Shown here piece after piece: positions 1-8,890 of a DNA stretch of 53,910 bases (its first letter is position 1; each line of letters begins with the position of its first letter). A model generated the notes under the pieces. The model was given only the letters and a program-made list of their open reading frames with translations. It was not told the origin of the DNA and searched no databases. Source of the stretch: Chloroflexota bacterium (GTDB taxonomy: Bacteria; Chloroflexota; Anaerolineae; UBA4142); NCBI GenBank assembly GCA_016215025.1, contig JACRMI010000061.1, positions 1 through 53,910 of the forward strand. Reading direction: 5' to 3'. The translations under genes and the position numbers were made by a program.

Positions 1-170
1 CGATAATGGGCACATCGCGGAATTTCTTACAGTCCGGTCGTTCGTGTATCGAAATTCTCTCACAATTTACGGCACATGCACAACGTTTTCTGCTTGTCAA
101 TAGGGAATGTAAGTTTTTGTCAAAAGTCTCAATCAGTTCAGACTGATCTCATCTTATCAAGGAGTCCACG

Positions 171-1031
171 ATGTCCAACGTCGCCATCGTCACCGACAGC
201 ACGACGAGTCTGCCGAACGAAATCTTCCAATCGCTCGACATTCACTGGGTCCCGTATTACATCCATCGCGAAAAAGAAACTCTGCGCGATTTGGTCACCG
301 TTCAACGCGACGAATTTTACCAATGGCTGCCGACGGCAACGGTATTACCGCGCACCGCGTGCCCCGGTCCCGGCGATTATGCCGAAGTTTATGAACGTCT
401 CGCTCACACCGGCGTTTGCGAAATCGCCAGCATTCACATGACTTCGAAAGGCAGCGGCGCATTTCAAGCGGCGACGATTGCTAAAGACATGCTGCAAGCG
501 AAAATACCGCACGTGCGCATTCGCGTGATCGACACATTGAATACTTCGCTGTGTCATGGCTGGATGGTCATCGAAGCAGCACGAGCGGCACGGCAAGGCA
601 AAGCATTAGATGACGTTGTCCAAATCGCAGAGAAAATGATTCCCATCACGCGCATGATTCAGACGGCGGACACGCTCAAGTACTTGTACATGGGCGGACG
701 AATCGGCAAAGCGAAACATCTCGTCGGCACGTTGCTGAACATCAAGCCGCTGATCGGAATGGAACAAGGCGTCATCGTGCCATTGGGTCAAGCGCGGAGT
801 CGCCACCAAGCGTACGAAGCGATGGTCGATCTGATCGAATCGGCGGTGGGTAAAAAAGGCGCGATCAAAATTGCGTACGTTCATGCCGCCGCCATCGAAG
901 AAGCAAAAAAGATTCAAGCCCTCGTCGAACAGCGATTCGTATGCGTTGAATCATTCATCGCCGAGTTATCGCCTGCTTTGGGCGTCCATACTGGTCCGGG
1001 TACTGCCGGAGTTTGTTATTTTCCTGTTTGA
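171..1031 (+). CDS. DegV family protein (fatty-acid-binding)
   Basis: A 286-residue protein of normal DegV/FakB length. It opens with the family N-terminus VAIVTDSTTSLP and carries a Ser/Gly segment (MTSKGSGAFQAA) about residues 90-101, in the region where DegV proteins contact the bound acyl chain. The C-terminal domain includes the typical YMGGRIGKAK stretch and a closing HTGPGTAGVCYF motif. Family knowledge: DegV/FakB proteins bind single fatty acids and, where a FakA kinase is present, present them for phosphorylation; no FakA is visible nearby, so only lipid binding is inferred. ATG start preceded by AAGGAG eight bases upstream. A short palindrome (ATCAGT-TCAG-ACTGAT) lies about 25-40 bases upstream and could be an operator. 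No partial gene is recognisable between the window edge and this start. Confidence 0.9.
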   Translation: MSNVAIVTDSTTSLPNEIFQSLDIHWVPYYIHREKETLRDLVTVQRDEFYQWLPTATVLPRTACPGPGDYAEVYERLAHTGVCEIASIHMTSKGSGAFQAATIAKDMLQAKIPHVRIRVIDTLNTSLCHGWMVIEAARAARQGKALDDVVQIAEKMIPITRMIQTADTLKYLYMGGRIGKAKHLVGTLLNIKPLIGMEQGVIVPLGQARSRHQAYEAMVDLIESAVGKKGAIKIAYVHAAAIEEAKKIQALVEQRFVCVESFIAELSPALGVHTGPGTAGVCYFPV

Positions 1032-1147
1032 TTGTAGGGGCGACGTCATGTCGCCCTGTCCAAACGAAATTGAAATAGGCAACAGGGTTGTTACCTTTTT
1101 GTGAGTTATGCGTATATTCAAATAGACTCGCGCGCGAAAAGGAGCAC

Positions 1148-3532
1148 ATGTTGCCTAGCCCTCGTTGGCGAAAAGTTTTACGTGATCTGTGGAACAATAA
1201 AACGCATACATTGCTCGTTGCGCTGTCCATTGCGGCGGGCATCTTCGCCGTCGGTATGGTCGCTGGCTCTTATGCGATCTTGAGCCGCGAACTCACCGCA
1301 AGTTACCTCGCGATCAATCCTCCCAGTGCATCTTTTTATACCGATCCGTTTGACGACGATCAAGTTGAAGTGGTGCGCCGAATGCCGGGCGTGCTCAATG
1401 CGGAAGGAACCCGTCGAATCCGCGTCCGCATCAAGACAGGACCCGATCAATGGCAACCGCTGATCCTCCAAGCCATTCCCGATTTTGAGAATATCGAGAT
1501 CAATCAGATTCAACCCTTTGGCGGCGATTGGCCTCCGCCCAAACGCCAACTCCTCATCGAACGCGCTTCACTCAGTCTGACTCAAGCCCAAATCGGCGAT
1601 TCGATTACGATTGAGACACCCGCCAACAAACAATACAATATGCGCATCGCCGGTCTTGCGTACGATCTAAATGAACCGCCGACACAATTTACTGGACAAG
1701 CGTTTGGGTATGTCACATCCGACACGATCGAATGGCTGGGATATCCGCGCACGTTCAGCCAACTCAACATCGTCGTCGAGGGCAATACACTCGACGAGAT
1801 ACATATTCGTGAGGTCGCCAATCAGGTACGCGACAAGATCGAACAAGGCGGGCGGCGTGTCTATTCGGTGTACATTCCGACGCCAGGGCAACACCCCGCC
1901 GATAGAGAAATTCAACCGCTGCTGTTGATCTTGAGCGTCCTAGGATTTCTGTCGCTGCTCGCGAGCGGATTCCTAATCGTCAACACGATTTCGGCGACGA
2001 TCACGCAACAGACTCGTCAGATCGGCGTGATGAAAGCGGTGGGCGGACGCCGTATCCAAATCACGCTGCTTTACCTTGGCATGGTTTTTGCGTTCAGCGT
2101 CATCGCGTTGATTATCGCCATGCCATTGGCCGAACTTGCCGCCGATGCAATCACCGCTTACATCGCCGGTTTGATCAACACCGACATTCGATCGTACGCC
2201 CTACCGCCCCAAGTTTTGATTTTGGAAATCGCCGTTGGCTTGATTGTACCTTTTCTGGCGACGCTCTTTCCGATCATACGCGGCACCCACATCAGCGTTC
2301 GCCAAGCCCTGTCCGATTATGGACTGAACACGCAACCAGCACGCGGGTTTGTAGATCGATTGGTTGATCGTGTGCCCGGCAACTCGCGTCCGTTCCTCCT
2401 ATCGATTCGCAATACATTTCGACGCAAGGCACGGCTCGCGTTGATGTTATCGACATTGATGCTCGGCGGCGCGACCTTTATATCGGTCTTGAGCGTCCGG
2501 GATTCATTTCTCAGCACGATCATCCAAGCCTATCAATTTTGGGGCTATGATGTCCAAGTAAATTTGGGACAACATTATCGCACCGATCTGCTCCAGCAAA
2601 AATCGTTGAACGTACCCGGTATCGCAAGTGCAGAAAGCTGGACATTTGGAAACGTTCGCCGCATTCGACCCGATGGGACTGAAAGCGATAATCTAACCAT
2701 CAATGGCGTACCTGCCCAGACGAATATCATTCAGCCAACCATCCTCCAAGGACGCTGGCTTGTTCCTGACGACGAAAATGCGGTGGTCGTCAATACCGAT
2801 TTACTAAAAGACGAGCCGGATATCAAGGTGGGCGATGAACTCACATTCAAATTCGATACCGATGAAACCCAATGGCGCGTCGTCGGTATCATTCGCAGCT
2901 CGTTATCTGGCTCGCTCCTTTTTGCGAATTATCCTTATGCCAGTCGGGTCTTTCACAGCGTCGGACATTCGAGCATGGTATTGCTCAATACCGAGCAACA
3001 CGACGGAGCCAGCACAAGCCAAATCGCTAAACAGTTAGAAACGCGTTTCAAGGACGAGGGACTGCGCGTCAGCTTGATTCAAACCATCGACGATATGCGC
3101 ACGCGGACCGAGAACCAGGTCAATATTCTCGTCGTGTTTTTGTTGATTATGGCATTCCTGCTTGCGCTCGTCGCCGGGCTTGGCATGATGGGCACGATGA
3201 GTCTAAACGTGCTGGAGCGTACGCGTGAGATCGGCGTGTTGCGCGCGATTGGCGCATCGGATGGAGCCGTACTGTTGATCGTCATCAGCGAAGGCGTGTT
3301 GATCGCCATTCTGAGTTGGGTCGGCAGTGTGATTCTGGCGTTCCCATTGAGCCAAGTTCTCAGCGATGTCGTTGGCAACTCGTTCGTTAACAATCCTCTC
3401 GATTTCACTTTTTCGATTTCCGGTTCAATGCTCTGGCTCGCGCTCGTCATCCTCCTGGCGGCGCTTGCTAGCTTCATGCCCGCTCGCCGCGCTTCCAATC
3501 TGACGGTGCGCGAAGTGTTGGCGTACGAATAA
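1148..3532 (+). CDS. ABC transporter permease, FtsX/MacB type (two FtsX domains)
   Basis: A 794-residue membrane protein. A hydrophobic segment near residues 18-40 is followed by a periplasmic/MacB-PCD-like domain, a first FtsX block of about three membrane helices (from SVLGFLSLLASGFLIVNT), a second extracellular domain, and a final FtsX block near the C-terminus (VVFLLIMAFLLALVAGLGMM and MLWLALVILLAALASF). The motif TREIGVLRAIGASDG in the second block and TRQIGVMKAVGGRR in the first are the coupling-helix signatures of FtsX permeases. An upstream in-frame TTG exists, but ATG at 1148 has AAGGAG just before it, so this start is chosen. Such permeases usually pair with a LolD/MacB-like ATPase for lipoprotein or peptide export; none is adjacent, so the partner must be elsewhere and the substrate is unknown. 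Confidence 0.88.
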   Translation: MLPSPRWRKVLRDLWNNKTHTLLVALSIAAGIFAVGMVAGSYAILSRELTASYLAINPPSASFYTDPFDDDQVEVVRRMPGVLNAEGTRRIRVRIKTGPDQWQPLILQAIPDFENIEINQIQPFGGDWPPPKRQLLIERASLSLTQAQIGDSITIETPANKQYNMRIAGLAYDLNEPPTQFTGQAFGYVTSDTIEWLGYPRTFSQLNIVVEGNTLDEIHIREVANQVRDKIEQGGRRVYSVYIPTPGQHPADREIQPLLLILSVLGFLSLLASGFLIVNTISATITQQTRQIGVMKAVGGRRIQITLLYLGMVFAFSVIALIIAMPLAELAADAITAYIAGLINTDIRSYALPPQVLILEIAVGLIVPFLATLFPIIRGTHISVRQALSDYGLNTQPARGFVDRLVDRVPGNSRPFLLSIRNTFRRKARLALMLSTLMLGGATFISVLSVRDSFLSTIIQAYQFWGYDVQVNLGQHYRTDLLQQKSLNVPGIASAESWTFGNVRRIRPDGTESDNLTINGVPAQTNIIQPTILQGRWLVPDDENAVVVNTDLLKDEPDIKVGDELTFKFDTDETQWRVVGIIRSSLSGSLLFANYPYASRVFHSVGHSSMVLLNTEQHDGASTSQIAKQLETRFKDEGLRVSLIQTIDDMRTRTENQVNILVVFLLIMAFLLALVAGLGMMGTMSLNVLERTREIGVLRAIGASDGAVLLIVISEGVLIAILSWVGSVILAFPLSQVLSDVVGNSFVNNPLDFTFSISGSMLWLALVILLAALASFMPARRASNLTVREVLAYE

Positions 3533-3534
3533 AT

Positions 3535-3749
3535 CCATTTGCCCACGAATCACTCTCAGCTCCACTAATTTTTATGGCGAAGATTCGCGCAATTCGCGGG
3601 CAGTCCTCCTTCAATCAAACGCCTCTTTCAAGCCGCTCGCTTATGCGGTATAATTTCTCCAATGAAGGGAACGCTCGCTGTAGCGTTCCCTTCGATTAGG
3701 AACGAAACGACGTCCGTTCCCTACGAATCACCGGATGGAGCATAACCGC
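3535..3749 (+). promoter_or_regulatory. intergenic region with putative promoter and two hairpins
   Basis: A TATAAT box at 3649-3654 has a poor -35 (TTTCAA, 3626-3631, 17-base spacer). It is followed by a perfect 12-bp hairpin (3664-3693, arms GAAGGGAACGCT/AGCGTTCCCTTC) and a second stem built on GGAACG/CGTTCC (3697-3723). If the promoter is used, both hairpins lie in the 5' leader of the peptidase gene. They may instead be REP-like repeats, because both stems share the GGGAACG core. The -35 match is weak. Confidence 0.4.
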
Positions 3750-4841
3750 ATGACTAAACTCCGAGCGCGCGACCTAGGAATTCCATTCGAAGGCAAGCCA
3801 GGTCCCCTAAACGCCATCACCGATATCGCTGGCGTACGCGTTGGACATGCAACGCTCATCACAGGCGATGGAAAATTGATCGTCGGGCAAGGTCCCGTGC
3901 GTACGGGCGTCACGGCGATTCTTCCCCGCGACGATTTGACCGAATCTGTGTTTGGCGCTTGGTTCACGTTGAATGGCTGCGGCGAAATGACCGGCACAAC
4001 CTGGCTGGAAGAATCCGGTTTTCTCAATGGTCCCGTGCTCATTACGAACACGCTCAGCGTAAGTGTTGTCCGCGATGCAGCGATTCGCTGGGGCGCAGAG
4101 CACGTCAGCCCTTGGTACAGTTTGCCTGTTGTCGCCGAAACCTGGGATGGTACGTTGAACGATATTCGGGGAGGACACGTCAAGCCCGAACATGTCCAAG
4201 CCGCTCTAAACGATGCCAGCCTGGGACCCGTCGCCGAAGGAAATGTTGGCGGCGGAACGGGAATGATGTGCCACGATTTCAAAGGCGGCATTGGAACTTC
4301 GTCGCGCCACGTCACCGAAGAGAATGGCGCATTTTCGGTCGGCGTACTCGTGCAGGCAAATCATGGCGACCGCGAAAATCTTCGCATCGCCGGAGTGCTA
4401 GTCGGTCAAGAAATCACCGACCGCATGCCCGCTGTCCACGCCGGCGAAACCGACGGACCGACCAGTTCGATCATCGCCATCGTTGCAACCGATTGTCCGC
4501 TGCTGCCACATCAACTCAAACGCCTCGCCAAACGCGTCTCGCTCGGCGTGGGTCGCGTCGGCGGCATGGGCGAAAGTTTTTCGGGCGATATTTTTCTGGC
4601 ATTCTCAACCGCCCTCGTCAGCGAAGAAAACGAGCGCGGTATCCAGACCGCGCAAATGGTTTCGCATTATCGGATGGACCCGCTGCTCACAGCGACCGTT
4701 CAAGCCACCGAAGAAGCCATCGTCAACGCGCTCGTCGCCGCCGAAACGATGCAGGGCATCAACGACAATATCGTGTACGCGATTCCGCATGATCGTTTAC
4801 AAAACGCCTTGCGCAAATATAATCGATTGATCGGAGGTTAA
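3750..4841 (+). CDS. P1 family peptidase (DmpA/L-aminopeptidase-like, S58)
   Basis: About 363 residues, the expected length of the DmpA/BapA family of N-terminal nucleophile hydrolases that make themselves active by self-cleavage. Visible family features are the opening ITDIAGVRVGHATL, the GGGTGMMCHDFKGGIGTSSR region, where the Gly-Thr/Ser site of autoproteolysis and the nucleophile are expected, and GVLVQANHGDRENLRIAG directly after it. C-terminal GRVGGMGESFSGDIFLAFSTA is also typical. ATG 3750 has GGAG nine bases upstream; an in-frame ATG at 3735 lies before that site and is less likely. It probably cleaves N-terminal residues from small peptides or amides in the cytoplasm; the substrate cannot be read from sequence. 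Only two bases separate it from the hydrolase gene that follows, so the two are very likely co-transcribed. Confidence 0.88.
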   Translation: MTKLRARDLGIPFEGKPGPLNAITDIAGVRVGHATLITGDGKLIVGQGPVRTGVTAILPRDDLTESVFGAWFTLNGCGEMTGTTWLEESGFLNGPVLITNTLSVSVVRDAAIRWGAEHVSPWYSLPVVAETWDGTLNDIRGGHVKPEHVQAALNDASLGPVAEGNVGGGTGMMCHDFKGGIGTSSRHVTEENGAFSVGVLVQANHGDRENLRIAGVLVGQEITDRMPAVHAGETDGPTSSIIAIVATDCPLLPHQLKRLAKRVSLGVGRVGGMGESFSGDIFLAFSTALVSEENERGIQTAQMVSHYRMDPLLTATVQATEEAIVNALVAAETMQGINDNIVYAIPHDRLQNALRKYNRLIGG

Positions 4842-4843
4842 CC

Positions 4844-5467
4844 ATGAACGTGGAACTACGAACGCAGCCCGTCGGACCGTACAGCATGAACGCGTATGTG
4901 CTCGTTTGTCCAGCGACCAAGCAAAGCATCCTCATCGATCCGGGCGACGAATCCGACAGACTCACCGCGATGTTGCACGATACCAAACCGAACGCCATCA
5001 TCGTGACACATACGCATCCCGATCATGTCGGCGCGCTGGCAGAGATAAAATCGCTGCTCCAATTACCGGTGATGTTTCATCGCGGACCGCACTTTGAAGG
5101 ATTCACGCTGGAAGCAGATCGTTGGTTGAGCAATGGCGATATCGTGCCGCTCGGCGAACATTCGTTGAGAATTTTTCACACGCCGGGTCACATCGCCGAT
5201 CAAATTTGTATCGCCATCCAAAACGACACGCGCGTAATTGTTGGCGACACAATTTTTGATGGCGGACCCGGCAAGACGCACTCGGTCGAAGACTTTCAAA
5301 CGATGCGCAAGACATTGCGCGATGTTATCTTGCGCTGGTCGGAGGAAACAGTGTGTTATCCCGGTCACGGCGCATCATTTCGCTTGGGCGATCATCGCGC
5401 CGAGATTGAAGCGTTCGTTCGCAAAGACCATGGCGAATTCTTCGGCGATGCGACGTGGGGGATGTGA
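4844..5467 (+). CDS. MBL-fold metallo-hydrolase (glyoxalase II-like)
   Basis: A 207-residue single-domain metallo-beta-lactamase-fold protein. The metal-binding motif HTHPDH is at residues 56-61, followed by the later ligands in FHTPGH, the bridging Asp in VVGDTIFDGGPGKTH and the terminal His in CYPGHG. The N-terminus (LRTQPVGPYSMNAYVLVCPATKQSILIDPGD, read in pieces) is typical of the hydroxyacylglutathione-hydrolase-like subgroup, so a cytoplasmic thioester or ester hydrolase binding two metals is likely. GGAGG precedes the ATG and overlaps the end of the peptidase gene. The substrate is not deducible. Confidence 0.88.
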   Translation: MNVELRTQPVGPYSMNAYVLVCPATKQSILIDPGDESDRLTAMLHDTKPNAIIVTHTHPDHVGALAEIKSLLQLPVMFHRGPHFEGFTLEADRWLSNGDIVPLGEHSLRIFHTPGHIADQICIAIQNDTRVIVGDTIFDGGPGKTHSVEDFQTMRKTLRDVILRWSEETVCYPGHGASFRLGDHRAEIEAFVRKDHGEFFGDATWGM

Positions 5468-5529
5468 TACTGTAACACAGCGCTTCGTGCGCGTCCATGC
5501 CGCCCACAAGGAGCTAAATTACAGAGATG

Positions 5530-5572
5530 AAAAATCGGCGAGTGCTTGAATTGCATTCGCCGACTTTTATTA
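5530..5572. terminator. intrinsic terminator between convergent genes
   Basis: Stem TCGGCGAGTGC/GCATTCGCCGA (one G-T pair) with a short loop and a T-run on the + side; A-rich flanks let it work for the - strand too. It lies between the MBL hydrolase (+) and the LysM gene (-). Confidence 0.75.
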
Positions 5573-5600
5573 ACGGAGATTCGCGGGATTCGCGGATTAT

Positions 5601-6149
5601 TTACGGGCGCGGAGTGGGAGTGGGACGCGGAATTATCAACTCTTGCCCCGCATAGATGATTTCATTCTTCAAATTATTCGCAACCATGATGGAGCGAATC
5701 GTAACGTGATACTGAGCGGCAATCTCCGTCAACGTGTCACCGGGTTTGACTCTGTATCTTATGGCGGACGGAGTTGCCGTTGGCTTGGGCACAGTCGGCG
5801 TCATCGTCGGCATCGCCGTTGCAGTCGGCGTCGCTGGAACAAGTGTGCGCGTTTGGACTGAAACCGGCGTCGAGGTGGACGGAAGCTTGGTCGGCAATAC
5901 GGTTTGCGTCGGCGAAAAAGTTGCAGGTGTAGGCAGGACAACCGAAGCTGGTGTAGAACTCGTCATCCGCCAAACCACGAACACACCGACGATGACCACA
6001 ATCAGAATCACCCCACCCACCGCCATCCACAGAATCGGGAGACTAGGTTTTTCTTCGTCAAGATGTGGTTGCGCGCGGCTGACGCGGCGAAAGCGCCAAG
6101 CTTCTTTGCCGCGCGGTGGTGGTGCTTTGGGAGTCAGTGGAGAGCTCAA
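5601..6149 (-). CDS. membrane-anchored LysM domain protein
   Basis: A 182-residue protein. Residues 1-35 are a charged/proline-rich cytoplasmic segment, then one membrane helix (ILWMAVGGVILIVVIVGVFV, about residues 40-60), a Thr/Pro-rich linker of some 65 residues (PTATAMPTMTPTVPKPTATP), and one LysM domain near residues 130-175 (YRVKPGDTLTEIAAQYHVTI). The tail is PRPTPTPRP. Family knowledge: LysM binds N-acetylglucosamine polymers such as peptidoglycan, so this is probably a type II anchored wall-binding protein. The start is TTG at 6149, supported by AAAGGTG upstream on the same strand; no better ATG is in frame. The Thr/Pro linker is typical of surface proteins in Chloroflexota. Confidence 0.85.
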   Translation of the reverse strand: MSSPLTPKAPPPRGKEAWRFRRVSRAQPHLDEEKPSLPILWMAVGGVILIVVIVGVFVVWRMTSSTPASVVLPTPATFSPTQTVLPTKLPSTSTPVSVQTRTLVPATPTATAMPTMTPTVPKPTATPSAIRYRVKPGDTLTEIAAQYHVTIRSIMVANNLKNEIIYAGQELIIPRPTPTPRP

Positions 6150-6205
6150 ACGATCACCTTTCTGTTAGCGAGTTCGTCAGAGTGACTTGCCTGTAACCTG
6201 CGCCT

Positions 6206-6233
6206 ATTATACTCCTAACTCGATTTTGTGAAA
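6206..6233 (-). promoter_or_regulatory. putative promoter for the LysM gene
   Basis: On the minus strand a TATAAT box (6206-6211) is preceded at 16 bases by TTTCAC, a weak -35. Distance to the TTG start is about 55 bases. The remaining spacer up to 6377 shows nothing else that I recognise. Confidence 0.4.
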
Positions 6234-6377
6234 CTCTGCGCCACAGACGTTTTACCTCATCCAGATTTCCTATTGATTGGTCGTACAAGTGATTTTACAA
6301 TCAAATCACTACCTGCTTCCTCCACATTGCTCGATGTAATCCTCCGTTCGATTTCGTCGAACTGAAAATGAGGTACC

Positions 6378-8618
6378 ATGCGTCACCCCGTGGCTTCCAC
6401 GCACGGTGCATTGATCGGCTTGATGCTCGTTGGACTCTGTATTTTAACTAGCTCGGCAGTCATCAGTTGGCTCGCTGTATCATCGAGCGTTCAAGGTAAC
6501 AAACTCGCCGCTCTGGCGACGCCAACCCTCAATCCAAATCGGACGCCGGTCCGCAGTCAAGCGGTTACGGCGACCGAACCCCAAATCATCGCCGTGACGC
6601 TTTCGCCCGCAACTCTGAACGAAGGCGATTTGCTGAGCGTGAGTATCACCGTCAAAAACAATTCTACGACGTCGATCACATCGCAAGACCCGCAGCCTGG
6701 GTTCGTTTACAACGAAGGCGAAACTTTTTACACGCGCAATTTTCCCGATGTTCATGGCGCGTTTCGCATCGGCATCGATTTTGACGGACGCAGCGGCATC
6801 GATCATCCGTATCGCTGGGGACTCGGCGCGCCGCTTGCGCCCGGCGAAACGCGCACCATCACCGGGGCGATTCGCATGAAAAATCCGCAGCGCGTAAATT
6901 ATTGGGCGGGACTCGTGCAGGAACAAGTCGCGTGGTGGCAAGATCGCCAAGGCGTTCAATTCATTACGGTGAATGGCGCGCCCGGCAACGCGCAAATCTC
7001 GGCTACCACCTTTTCGCCCATAACACTTCGCAGCGGCGATACCCTCAACGTCAGCATCACCGTCGTCAACAAAACGAATCAAACGCTTGAGACGCAAGGA
7101 CCGAATCCTGGCTTTGTCTACGACGAAGGCGATACCTTTCGCTCGCGCGGATTCGCGGAAACGCGTGGCGCATTTCGTGTCGGCATCGATTTCGATGGAC
7201 GCGGCGACATCGATCATCCTTATCGCTGGGGTCTAGGCGCGCCGCTTGCGCCGGGTCAGTCGGCGACAATCACCGGCGCGATTCGATTGAAAACTGCGCG
7301 CACGATCAACTATTGGGCGGGACTTGTGCGCGAACAAATCGCGTGGCTGCAAGACTCCGCCGGCGTCCAATCGATTCGCGTGACGGCGGCTGGCTCACCA
7401 CAAATCACCACCGTAACCTTTGCGCCGCTATCACTTGCGGTCGACAATTTGCTCACGGTCAGCATCACCGTGCGAAACGATTCGAGCGATACGCTGCAAA
7501 CGCAAGCACCCGACCCAGGTTTTGTTTACAACGAAGGCGACACCTTTTACACACGCGGATTTGCGGAAACGCGCGGCGCAGTTCGCGTCGGCGTCGATTT
7601 CGACGGACGCAGCGGCATCGATCATCCGTATCGGTGGGGACTCGGCTCGCCGCTTGCACCGGGTCAAACGCGCGTCGTCTCCGGCGCGATTCGCATGAAG
7701 CTGGGACAGTCGCGAAATTATTTTGCGGGCATGGTGCAAGAGCAAGTCGCATGGCTGCAAGATCGACAAGGCACGCAGTTGATTCAAGTTATCGCGCCGC
7801 CAACGAACACGCCAACGTCCGGACCAACGGCGACAGCAACCAAGGTCAACACGCCGCCGCCAGGACCAACGGCGACAGCAACTAAAGTCAACACGCCACC
7901 ACCGGGACCAACCGCGACAAATACACCCGTGCCGACACCCACATCGCCGCCAACACCATCGCCATCTGATACGCCAATTCCGATTTCGTACTATGGCACG
8001 ATCACGGTACTGTCTGCGCCAACGGATCGCCCTGCCGCGCTCCACGCCGATCTCAATTTGGCTCTGCGCGGTTATGCGCCAACCAACGCCGCGCTGAATC
8101 TCATCGATTACTGGGGTCCCACCGATCCAATAGCCGTACAATTGTACGGCATCTTCGCCGATCAACGCACGTCGCGCTTTAGCGCCGCCTATCGCGTCTA
8201 CGATTGGAACTGGGAATGCAATTGTCGCGCGGGACTGATTGGCGATTGGGCGGTGACGCTCCTGGGATTGCAAGCATCGAATGGCGAAACAGTGCGCGTG
8301 CCCATTCGCTATGCCGACATGAGCAACGGTTATCACGCCATCGTGCTTTACGCCGATACGGATCGAGTCACGTTGAAGTACACGCCGGATGACAACGTCA
8401 TTTATGGCTACACCGTTCACTTGGAAGGATTCACCGTCGAACCAAGTTTGATCGCGCTTTACAATACGATGAACGGCAGCGGACGTGGTCGGTTGCCCGC
8501 CGTTCGCAGTGGGCAGATCGTAGGTCGCGCGGTTGGCAGCGAGGTCAAGGTCGCCATCCGCGACAGCGGCTCGTTCATGGACCCGCGCTCTAGAAAAGAT
8601 TGGTGGATGGGGCGTTGA
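6378..8618 (+). CDS. secreted/anchored surface protein with three 136-residue repeats
   Basis: 746 residues. An N-terminal signal anchor (residues 9-33) is followed by three tandem, nearly identical modules at about 68-203, 204-340 and 341-470. Each has an extended beta-rich opening (LSVSITVKN type), the block GFVYNEGETFYTR, then IDFDGRSGIDHPYRWGLG, APLAPGETRTITGAI and YWAGLVQEQVAWLQD. The APLAPGET...W pattern is reminiscent of NBR1-like Ig domains, but this is only a resemblance. A Thr/Pro stalk (residues about 475-535, with GPTATATKVNTPPP repeated) leads to a conserved-looking C-terminal domain with the unusual ending SGSFMDPRSRKDWWMG. I do not know a function for that domain. The protein is probably an exposed cell-surface binding protein. 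ATG with GAGG six bases upstream. Confidence 0.75.
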   Translation: MRHPVASTHGALIGLMLVGLCILTSSAVISWLAVSSSVQGNKLAALATPTLNPNRTPVRSQAVTATEPQIIAVTLSPATLNEGDLLSVSITVKNNSTTSITSQDPQPGFVYNEGETFYTRNFPDVHGAFRIGIDFDGRSGIDHPYRWGLGAPLAPGETRTITGAIRMKNPQRVNYWAGLVQEQVAWWQDRQGVQFITVNGAPGNAQISATTFSPITLRSGDTLNVSITVVNKTNQTLETQGPNPGFVYDEGDTFRSRGFAETRGAFRVGIDFDGRGDIDHPYRWGLGAPLAPGQSATITGAIRLKTARTINYWAGLVREQIAWLQDSAGVQSIRVTAAGSPQITTVTFAPLSLAVDNLLTVSITVRNDSSDTLQTQAPDPGFVYNEGDTFYTRGFAETRGAVRVGVDFDGRSGIDHPYRWGLGSPLAPGQTRVVSGAIRMKLGQSRNYFAGMVQEQVAWLQDRQGTQLIQVIAPPTNTPTSGPTATATKVNTPPPGPTATATKVNTPPPGPTATNTPVPTPTSPPTPSPSDTPIPISYYGTITVLSAPTDRPAALHADLNLALRGYAPTNAALNLIDYWGPTDPIAVQLYGIFADQRTSRFSAAYRVYDWNWECNCRAGLIGDWAVTLLGLQASNGETVRVPIRYADMSNGYHAIVLYADTDRVTLKYTPDDNVIYGYTVHLEGFTVEPSLIALYNTMNGSGRGRLPAVRSGQIVGRAVGSEVKVAIRDSGSFMDPRSRKDWWMGR

Positions 8619-8623
8619 TAATA

Positions 8624-8660
8624 AAATCCCTCGCGAGATTTAGACGCGAGGGATTTTATT
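8624..8660. terminator. bidirectional-looking intrinsic terminator
   Basis: Perfect 13-bp stem AAAATCCCTCGCG/CGCGAGGGATTTT (8624-8636 and 8645-8657) with an eight-base loop, followed by TATTTTG. It ends the repeat-protein gene. Confidence 0.85.
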
Positions 8661-8674
8661 TTGATTGCATTTAC

Positions 8675-8809
8675 CGGGCGATTGAAATCGCGGCTACCAA
8701 TTCACGAAATCCGCCTTCGCGGATAAAGTTCTAGTCTGCGGAGGCAGACTTGGTGCCGTCGTTGCCGCGACACTTGCACCGAACGCAAGTGCGGTGTTTC
8801 AATCGCCCG
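8675..8809. repeat. 135-bp structured palindromic element (MITE/REP-like)
   Basis: Bounded by perfect 13-bp terminal inverted repeats CGGGCGATTGAAA/TTTCAATCGCCCG. Inside are four more perfect stems: TCGCGGC/GCCGCGA (8688-8694 with 8764-8770), ATCCGC-CTTC-GCGGAT, AGTCTGC-GGAG-GCAGACT and CACTTGC-ACCGAAC-GCAAGTG. The whole could fold as a nested multi-branch structure. There is no coding capacity. It fills the spacer between a terminator and the MFS gene and looks like a short non-autonomous repeat rather than a regulatory leader, because it sits upstream of the weak promoter-like TACAAT near 8849. Confidence 0.65.
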
Positions 8810-8890
8810 TTTTCCATTTCAATTCTTCAATTTCGCCTAAAGATGTGATACAATTCAGCCAGACCAAATATCGCTCGAACGGACAAGTCA

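Noticed and set aside
1..170. Possible partial gene at the left edge
   Set aside because: No frame of useful length with family features; the region looks like a plain upstream spacer with one short palindrome.
3959..4792. 277-codon plus-strand frame inside the P1 peptidase gene
   Set aside because: Extremely Arg-rich shadow frame; the peptidase frame has clear family motifs.
7431..8420. 329-codon open frame on the minus strand within the repeat-protein gene
   Set aside because: Arg/Cys-rich shadow of the GC-skewed codons of the real gene on the plus strand; no ribosome binding site and no recognisable domain.
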